A DNA stretch of 64,000 nt from positions 22,626,291-22,690,290 of the forward strand of contig OV277868.1 in assembly GCA_922989275.2 (NCBI GenBank), given 5' to 3'. Numbering within the stretch: the first letter of the stretch is position 1; each line of letters starts with the position of its first letter. A model generated the notes under the pieces. The model saw nothing but the letters and a program-made list of their open reading frames with translations. It searched no databases and was not told the origin of the DNA. A program made the translations under genes and the position numbers. The stretch comes from Gari tellinella (Eukaryota; Mollusca; Bivalvia; Cardiida; Psammobiidae). Shown here one piece after another: positions 57,701 through 64,000 of the stretch.

Positions 57701-58545
57701 TTGGCCAGTTAATGAGCTTTTTGTCATGTACTACAAAGCCTTAGTCTTAACAGTAAAACATCCTGCTTTAAGCACCCACTTAAGGGGTGTTGTAAAAGCT
57801 TAATTCTAGATATCGGCCAGTTAATAAGCTTTTTGTCCTGTACTAGCAAGCCTAAGTCATAAGAGTAAAATACCCTGCTTTAAGCACCCACTTAAGGGGT
57901 GTTGTAAAAGCTTAATTCTAGAAATCGGCCAGTTAATGAGCTTTTTGTCCTGTACTAGTAAGCCTAAGTCATAAGAGTAAAACACCCTGCTTTAAGCACC
58001 CACTTAAGGGGTGTTGTAAAAGCTAAATTCTAGATATCGGCCAGTAAATGAGCTTTTTGTCCTGTACTAGCAAGCCTTAGTCATAACAGTAAAACATCCT
58101 GCTTTAAGCATCCACTTAAGGGGTGTTGTAAAAGCTTAATTCTAGATATCTGCCAGTTAATGAGATGTTTGTCCTGTACTAGCAAGCCTTAGTCATAATA
58201 GTAATACATCCTGCTTTAAGCACCCACTTAAGGGGTGTTGTAAAAGCTTAATTCTAGATATCTGCCAGTTAATGAGCTGTGTGTCCTGTACTACAAAGCC
58301 TTAGTCATAATAGTAAAACACCCTGCTTTAAGCACCCACTTAAGGGGTGTTGTAAAAGCTAAATTCTAGATATCTGCCAGTTAATGAGCTGTGTGTCCTG
58401 TACTATCAAGCCTTAGTCATAACAGTAAAACATCCTGCTTTAAGCACCCACTTAAGGGGTGTTGTAAAAGCTTAATTCTAGATATCGGCCAGTTAATGAG
58501 CTTTTTGTCCTGTACTAGCAAGCCGTAGTCATAACATAACTCTAT
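54715..58545. repeat. 112-bp satellite array (about 34 units), unit B
   Basis: The word CTTAAGGGGTGTTGTAAAAG recurs at 54991, 55103, 55215, 55327 and 55439, exactly 112 bp apart, and on through the array. Other landmarks are TTCTAGATATCGGCCAGTTA, TTTTTGTCCTGTACTACAAA and CCTGCTTTAAGCACCCAC. A variant (CATGTCCTCTACTAGCAAGT type) returns at about 56275, 56936 and 57606, giving a six-unit higher order of about 670 bp in the second half. First and last units are the most diverged. Confidence 0.96.
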
Positions 58546-58967
58546 TTTACCTTCAGCCTGCTTTAAGTACCCACTTGTCAGGATGACTCTTTAACAGCAT
58601 CATCATCATCATCGGATTGTTGATTAACGTGCAGGGGTGGGAGCATTATGCACAAAAGTGGACTCCCTTCTAGGTCACTAGCTAGCTGCATGCATGGCGG
58701 TTCTTATACAGGATCTCCAGGCTTTTGTTACAGGGCGTGGTAAAAGCATGATTCTAGTTTTCGGCTTGTTAAAATAATAGTTTAACATGTATACTGTAGA
58801 TCTTGATATTTCGGTGTTAACGCCATCACCACCATGGCGTTTTAGTTCACTGTTATGACGTCAGCAGCTTAAAACAATTGCCGTCTGCTTCCATTTCTAA
58901 AATCTAATTTTTGGGTAAATTGACTATTTAAAGCAATATCGTAATAAATGTCAATCACTATGGATCC
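58546..58967. other. Flank shared with unit A after the satellite
   Basis: Matches 15180-15475 and then jumps to the 16600 region. Contains a short CATCATCATCAT run at 58590. No gene. Confidence 0.65.
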
Positions 58968-59180
58968 TTTACCTTTTCACTGCCATTGTCGCCAAAATGT
59001 CCTTTTGCAATCAGTTTGAATCCTGATCAGACGCCGCGTCATGCGGCGTCTAATCAGGATCCAAACTGCTTTATACTCGTTTCGAAAGTTCTCCGATAAA
59101 ACTGTCTTCAATCTAACTTTGTCATGTATTGCAAACAACCATATTGGAACAGACGACAATATGTTATTAAAGGGGTAAAA
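58968..59180. mobile_element. Hairpin-bearing MITE (unit B)
   Basis: Ortholog of 16690-16903 with only about four differences. Core 59007-59070. Confidence 0.82.
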
Positions 59181-59566
59181 ACCTCACGATAAACTTGGCA
59201 GTGAAAAGTTATCAAAAGGGGCCGCGTCATGCGGTGTTTGATTTTCATCCTTACTGTTGTAAGTTCAGTTTATGAATCGGAGCCACATGTCACTCATACT
59301 TGACCTGCTTACATAAAATATAGTTCGCCATTTGTAACCATAAACTCCAAAAATGGCGATCAAATGAACTTACGGGTTGCCCTTCAAATGTAAAGTGCAC
59401 TTTCTCTTCAATTAACCAACATTTTTCGACACTTAACGTATCAAACAAAGCAGCTAACAATGTTGTATTTTGATGTTAGTTTCGTAGGTGGTAAATTTGA
59501 TGCATACACTTTTCCATGTGTTATTCGATTCGTAAAGAACTCGTTCGTACTCATGCAAAGTATATA
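59181..59566. other. Unique DNA containing the empty site of the 6.4-kb element
   Basis: Matches 16904-17188 joined directly to 23620-23725. The junction at 59466/59467 is the uninterrupted target of the composite element. No gene. Confidence 0.75.
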
Positions 59567-60128
59567 CACTCAGTGCAAAAAGAAACGCACATCGAGGTCA
59601 TGAGGAGATTAAGAATCTTTTCTTGAAGAAAATTAGAATACTAATACCATATCTCAAGATTTATTTAATTCTGTAACAAGTTCACAAACAAAAAACTCAA
59701 AACCAGTGTGCTGCTTTTTAACCTTTTCACTCTTAATGACGCCAAAAAGCGCATTTGCAAACAGTTTGAATCCTGATCAGACGCCGCGTAACGCGGCGTC
59801 TGATCAGGATCCAAACTGTTTGTCACTTGTATCGATATATTTTAATTCATACTACATTGGATCTTACTTTGAAACGATCTTACAAACAACAAATTTGAAG
59901 CAGACGACAATGAAACGGTGAAGGGGTAAAAATCTCACGATTAATTTGGCAGCGAAAAAGAACTACAGTCTGTTTTAAACATTGCACCGATTTGTGCAGG
60001 TTGTGTTTTTCAATATTGATACCCCCAGACAGAACTACTGACCTTAATGGAAAGATAAATTCACAAAAACGTTTATTCTAAATACAAATAGTGTAATGAA
60101 AAATGTGCGTTTCTTTTTGCACTGAGTG
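59567..60128. mobile_element. 562-bp TA-flanked MITE (CACTCAGTGCAAAAAGAAAC ends)
   Basis: Inverted ends CACTCAGTGCAAAAAGAAAC (continuing GCAC) and GTTTCTTTTTGCACTGAGTG flanked by TA (59565-59566, 60129-60130). Unit A reads AAAGTATATAGACATTGGG without interruption at about 23708-23726, proving a precise insertion with TA duplication. It is a Tc1/mariner-type non-autonomous element and contains a complete hairpin MITE (59715-59931). Confidence 0.92.
59715..59931. mobile_element. Hairpin-bearing MITE nested in the TA-flanked MITE
   Basis: From TTTTTAACCTTTTCACTC to GGTGAAGGGGTAAAA. The core 59757-59822 is essentially perfect: GCAAACAGTTTGAATCCTGA with TGATCAGGATCCAAACTGTTTG-type arm around CAGACGCCGCGTAACGCGGCGTCTG. 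Confidence 0.85.
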
Positions 60129-60369
60129 TAGACATTGGGCGCAATGAAATACTGTTCGAGAGTATTCAAGAAAGTTAGAGGTACAAGTATAACCTCTCTA
60201 TTACGACCCCTTAAAGTATATAGACATTGAGCGCAATAAAATACTGTTCGAGAGTATTCAAGTAAGTTAGACGTACAAGTAAAACCTCTCTATTACGACC
60301 CCTCAAAGTATATAGACATTGGGCGCAATAAAACACTGTTCGAGAGTATTCAAGTAAGTTAGAGGTACA
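60129..60369. repeat. 92-bp tandem triplication at the MITE edge (unit B)
   Basis: The block TAGACATTGGGCGCAATAAA ... GAGAGTATTCAAGTAAGTTA ... GTAAAACCTCTCTATTACGA occurs three times (AAAGTATA at 60213 and 60305). Unit A has one copy. Each copy includes the left end of the following pogo-like MITE, so the MITE terminus was triplicated. Confidence 0.88.
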
Positions 60370-60543
60370 AGTAAAACCTCTCTATTACGACCTCTAAAAA
60401 GAAGGCTAATTGAGTGTTTAAAGGACATGTGACAGCTTAAAGCAATGTGACAGTAAAACTGTCACATTGCTTTAAGCAGTCATCTGTCGAAAAACAAATG
60501 ATATTTAATACAATTTAGTGGCCGTAATAGAGATGTTTTACTG
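60370..60543. mobile_element. pogo/Tc1-like MITE, core deleted (unit B)
   Basis: Ortholog of 23998-24200. The AAAGCTCC core is missing, so ACAGTAAAACTG and TCACATTGCTTTAAG arms meet directly. Confidence 0.85.
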
Positions 60544-60706
60544 TAGTTCTGTCGAGGTTTGTTTGCATCGGCTTCATATACTGAACTTACTACTGCTGTT
60601 TGCATATAACCATTTGTAGAAACTACGGCAAGGCAGGGAATGGAATGTTTCTTTGCATGTACAAAATCTGTTTGTTCCTTGTGTTAATGTCCATCTTCTG
60701 ATCGAT

Positions 60707-61010
60707 TTGATAATTCAATAGACGAAGATGGTTCACCTCACAGTGATGTATTTAAGTATGTTCGTGTAGATAATTCAATAGACGAAGATGTTTCACCTCA
60801 GAGTGATGTTTTTAAGTATGTTCGTGCAGATAATTCAATAGACGAAGATGTTTCACCTCACAGTGATGTTTTAAGTATGTTCGTGTAGATAATGCAATAG
60901 ACGAATATGTTTCACCTCACAGTGATGTGTTTAAGTATGTTTGTGTAGATAATTTAATAGACGAAGATGTTTTACCTCACACTGATGTATTTAAGTATGT
61001 TCGTGTATAT
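60707..61010 (+). repeat. 60-bp tandem array, unit B (5 units)
   Basis: Same unit as 24367-24895 (TAATTCAATAGACGAAGATG ... TTTAAGTATGTTCGTG). One unit has lost a base (GATGTTTTAAG), which breaks the 20-codon frame. Confidence 0.93.
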
Positions 61011-61063
61011 CTTGATTTCTGTCCGAAGATTACATAACGTTAATCGGACAAACTTCAATAAGC

Positions 61064-61917
61064 GAACAGTAAACCGTGTGAATTGTGTTCAGTTGAAGGT
61101 AGAACGTCATTAATGAGATCGGCTCAATGTCGGTTAATATCGGTATTCTACGTAGAGTGATCGGCCATTCTCGTCAACTGTCCGAGCATAGTTCGGTATA
61201 TATGAGAACAGTAAACCGTGTGAATTGTGTTCAATGTAAGGTAGAACTTCATTAATGAGATCGGCTCAATGTCGGTCAGTATCGGTACACTACTTAGAGC
61301 GATCGGCCATTCTCGTCAACTGTCCGAGTATAGTTCGGTATATATATGTGAACAGTAAACCGTGTGAATTGTGTTCAGTTGATGGTAGAACGTCATTAAT
61401 GAGATCGGCTCAATGTCGGTTAATATCGGTACTCTACGTAGAGCAGTCGGCCATTATCGTCAACTGTCCGAGCATAGTTCGGTATATATATGAGAACAGT
61501 AAACCGTGTGAATTGTGTTCAATGTAAGGTAGAACGTCATTAATGAGATCGGCTCAATGTCGGTCAATATCGGTACACTACTTAGAGCGATCGGCCATTC
61601 TCGTCAACTGTCCGAGCATAGTTCGGTATATATATGTGAACAGTAAACCGTGTGAATTGTGTTCAGTTGATGGTAGAACGTCATTAATGAGATCGGCTCA
61701 ATGTCGGTTAATATCGGTACTCTACGTAGAGCAGTCGGCCATTATAGTCAACTGTCCGAGCTTAGTTCGGTATATACATGTGAACAGTAAACCGTGTGAA
61801 TTGTGTTCAGTTGATGGTAGAACGTCATTAATGAGATCGGCTCAATGTCGGTTAATATCGGTACTCTACGTAGAGCCATCGGCCATTCTCATCTATTGTC
61901 CGAGCATAGTTCGGTAG
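61064..61917 (+). repeat. 144-bp tandem array, unit B (6 units)
   Basis: GAACAGTAAACCGTGTGAAT at 61064, 61206, 61350, 61494, 61638 and 61782. Units mostly alternate between CAGTTGATGGTAG and CAATGTAAGGTAG versions, a dimeric pattern. The first type leaves a 48-codon frame open (NSKPCELCSVDGRTSLMRSA ...), the second closes it with TAA. Confidence 0.93.
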
Positions 61918-62202
61918 GATCAGTCAGCTAACGATGGTACAATGACGATCTCTATAGGTCACACTATATAGAGTTCATTTATTCACATGTTAGTTAAAGT
62001 TCAAGATGAAAGGAGGTTGTTGTTAAAACCAGGTTGGAAGTAAAGAAGAAAGCCCCCTACTGTGTTATGTGCTATGAACAAACTAAAATGTCATAAACCT
62101 GACGGGTTGGCATTGCCTATAGTTTACCATTGCTTTGCCTCGCCTTTAGCATGTACATTATCATCTGCTATCATCTGATGGGAAGCCTTCCAGTGGGGGT
62201 GG
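61918..62202. other. Conserved unique DNA after the 144-bp array (unit B)
   Basis: Close match to 25716-25984; no gene. Confidence 0.6.
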
Positions 62203-62340
62203 TTCTACTTATTTGCAGATTTGTGCCTTAAACAGTGCATAAAGGGCTTCTGGGGTCTTCCGCCACCCGTAATTAGCTGGACGTCGCGATATGACTGAAA
62301 TACTGTTAAAAGCGACGTAAAATCATAACAAACCACAAAC
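62203..62340 (+). mobile_element. 5'-truncated RUDI-type SINE (unit B)
   Basis: Ortholog of 25985-26135 with CCGCCACCCGTAATTAGCTG and CGCGATATGACTGAAATACT followed by AAAGCGACGTAAAA. Confidence 0.8.
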
Positions 62341-62897
62341 TCACATATCATCTGCAAAAAATCTGCAGTAGTACTCTTGATTTATTTATTTCAGTTTTAT
62401 TTAACTCTTTCAACACTAAGTAACTCTTGTTGGTTAATAGGTTTGCTTGTGGGTATTTTAGTTACCAAAATATGAACCAGTCTACTTGGAATCCTAGGTA
62501 GTTTAATCAATAAATTCTGCTTCAAATTAGCCAATAGTGTAGACCCTGATCAGAGGGTTCCTATTGGAGTCCTCTGATCTGGATCTACATTGTTTGCAAA
62601 TGTAATTGGTATCTTTAAACAGGTCAATGGTGTTGAAACAGTGAAAATCATTATATTGTCAAATAGGTTGGATTCATTATGAGACACTAGTAGAACTCCA
62701 GATAAGGGGAGTATTTAAAAAACTGAAATCTTTATTTCTGTATGAAACCCTATGGTGTCACAACTCATTAGAATCGTCTTGTTGAGACAATTCTAATGAT
62801 AAGTAGAATCCTAGGATTTGGTGCTGAAATGAGTGAGAAAGCAATGGAAAGCCTTAGTTACACAGAGTTCCTCTGTGTCTTACATGGGTCTTAACTA
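62341..62897. other. Intergenic DNA with hairpins (unit B)
   Basis: Holds the fold-back 62530-62597 (CAATAGTGTAGACCCTGATC with GATCTGGATCTACATTGTTTG) and a B-only small palindrome at about 62767-62799 (CATTAGAATCGTC ... GACAATTCTAATG). No gene. Confidence 0.65.
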
Positions 62898-63102
62898 CAG
62901 TAAAACCTCTCCATTTAGACCACTAAGTTGTGTTAATTATAATGTGTTTACAGCAGGTGACTGCTTAAAGCAAGGTGACAGTAAAACAAAAAGCTCCTTA
63001 AGGAGCTTTATGTTTTACTGTCAACTTGCCATAAGTTGTCACCTGTCTTTTATATAACCAATTAGCCTTCATTTTAGTAGTCGTAATAGAGAAATTTCAC
63101 GG
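62898..63102. mobile_element. pogo/Tc1-like MITE (unit B)
   Basis: CAGTAAAACCTCTCCATTTA to GTAATAGAGAAATTTCACGG, with the core AAAAGCTCCTTAAGGAGCTTT. Ortholog of 26693-26885. Confidence 0.82.
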
Positions 63103-63356
63103 TATTTTCAATAGTTGTAACGAATTCACCGTCAGGGTGTTATTATGAGAAATCCCTGATAAATTAAAAATAGTTTAACACAATAGATGATAATTACAAT
63201 AAGGTTAAACTATTCTTTGTTGGTCTGATTAAATAATTTGACAATCTATGTAAATGACACATTTAAATTTATCGGGTATTTCTGTTGATAATGTATGTAC
63301 TGTGAGAAGATAATGAATTTATGGGTGTATATGAGTATTTGGTTTTGTTCTTTATT

Positions 63357-63594
63357 TAAATCATTGCGCCCTAGTGACGTATATATGCGTCCTTTACCAA
63401 AAGTGTACATGTAAAGAGTACACATGTCCTATGCAAACATTGAAGTCCCTGATCAGAGGAGTCCTGCAGGAGAATGCACTGTTTGTAATTGTGTAATGTT
63501 TTACCAAGAACAACCCTAAATAGTCTAAAATGGACCAGCCTTTATTGCAAACTAGAATCATGCATTTGGAAGTTTCAGGGGATAATGAGTTAAA
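63357..63594. mobile_element. Hairpin-bearing MITE, CATTGCGCCC type (unit B)
   Basis: Ortholog of 27139-27375; few differences. Confidence 0.75.
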
Positions 63595-63712
63595 ATTTCC
63601 CTTGTAGAAATTAGTATTAAAACATCCTTTGAGATATGTTTATATTTATGCATGGTTTAAATCATTCAGCCCTGAAACTTTTAGTGGATGTCAAGATAAG
63701 TCTAGTCCAAAT

Positions 63713-64000
63713 TTGTGTCACCTACTGTAGGCAAAGGTGACATTTTGTGATCACTTTTCCGTCCGTCTGTCTGTCCGTCTCACTTTTTGCGTCACACTTG
63801 ATAACTGCTGTTATACTGAATCTTTTAATGGAAAACTTAAATAATCTTCTTGTCAAAAACCACAAGGGCCAGAGCTTAGATATTTGGCACATGGCATCAT
63901 CTATAAGCCCTCTATCAAGTTGTTTACATTTTGCCCCTGGGGTCAAAATTGACCCCGCCCTGGGGGTCACCGTTTTACAAAATGTTATATAGTGAAATCT
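63713..64000 (+). mobile_element. GTCACC-ended interspersed element (unit B), cut by the window end
   Basis: Ortholog of 27499-28411: GTCACCTACTGTAGGCAAAG and TCCGTCCGTCTGTCTGTCCG, then the first module. Continues beyond position 64000. Confidence 0.72.

Larger units (their letters stand above)
41821..64000. repeat. Segmental duplication unit B (continues past the window)
   Basis: Partner of 7471-27785. Identity varies: the downstream hairpin-MITE region is close to 98% (about 8 differences in 480 bp by eye), while the gene 5' part is much more diverged. B-only insertions are 44318-45582, 49490-52900, 53417-53923 and 59567-60128. B lacks the counterparts of 14000-14800, 15476-16599 and 17189-23619. 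Confidence 0.93.

Noticed and set aside
54715..58545. CRISPR array
   Set aside because: The 112-bp units are contiguous with no unique spacers, and the genome is eukaryotic; it is a satellite.
61255..61917. Repeat protein with 48-residue units
   Set aside because: Frame depends on the variant unit and is closed by TAA in every alternate unit; no start or splice context.
7471..64000. Artificial haplotype duplication in the assembly
   Set aside because: The units differ by several large insertions and by gene divergence well beyond what I would expect for alleles, though only long reads can exclude it fully.

Overview
The window is eukaryotic and most likely from a bivalve mollusc. The evidence is copies of a V-type SINE matching the molluscan RUDI family, several bivalve-style interspersed elements with 'GCTCACC...GGTGAGC' ends, APE-type LINEs, very repeat-rich AT-biased DNA, and a Mab-21/cGAS-like nucleotidyltransferase gene of the kind greatly expanded in bivalves. 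A heterodont such as a dreissenid or myid clam is an impression I cannot prove. There is no operon-like structure and no free-standing RNA gene.

Layout. Positions 1-6235 hold a 39-bp minisatellite (about 144 units) and its degraded edge. From 7471 the sequence is one unit (A) of a large segmental duplication whose second copy (B) starts at 41821 and runs off the right end, an offset of about 34-36 kb. In both units the order is: GA-rich tract, Helentron-like element, Mab-21/cGLR gene, TA-flanked MITE, RUDI SINE, 112-bp repeat locus, hairpin MITE, 60-bp array, 144-bp array, truncated RUDI, MITEs, and a GTCACC element. The units then differ by independent insertions and expansions. A has a 6.4-kb composite element (17189-23619) and a nearly intact LINE (28412-33262). 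B has a GCTCCCC element (44318-45582), a decayed LINE (49490-52900) carrying a nested RUDI, a 507-bp TIR transposon, a TA-flanked MITE (59567-60128), and growth of the 112-bp repeat from about 2 to about 34 units. Between the units (33263-41820) lie a 98-bp satellite invaded by a Harbinger-like MITE, palindromes, TA-type MITEs and GA-rich DNA.

Genes. The only host-type gene is the Mab-21/cGAS-like receptor. The B copy (46188-48305, 705 aa) is intact in one coding exon behind a conserved 3' splice site. The A copy (10661-12780) keeps the whole catalytic core but has a 1-bp deletion near 11785, giving a 424-aa product or a pseudogene. Amino-acid differences between the copies cluster just before the catalytic GS motif. 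Everything else that is coding belongs to retrotransposons.

Because the two units serve as each other's pre-insertion control, many transposon boundaries here can be read directly from the sequence. Family names are from motif recognition only; no database search was run.
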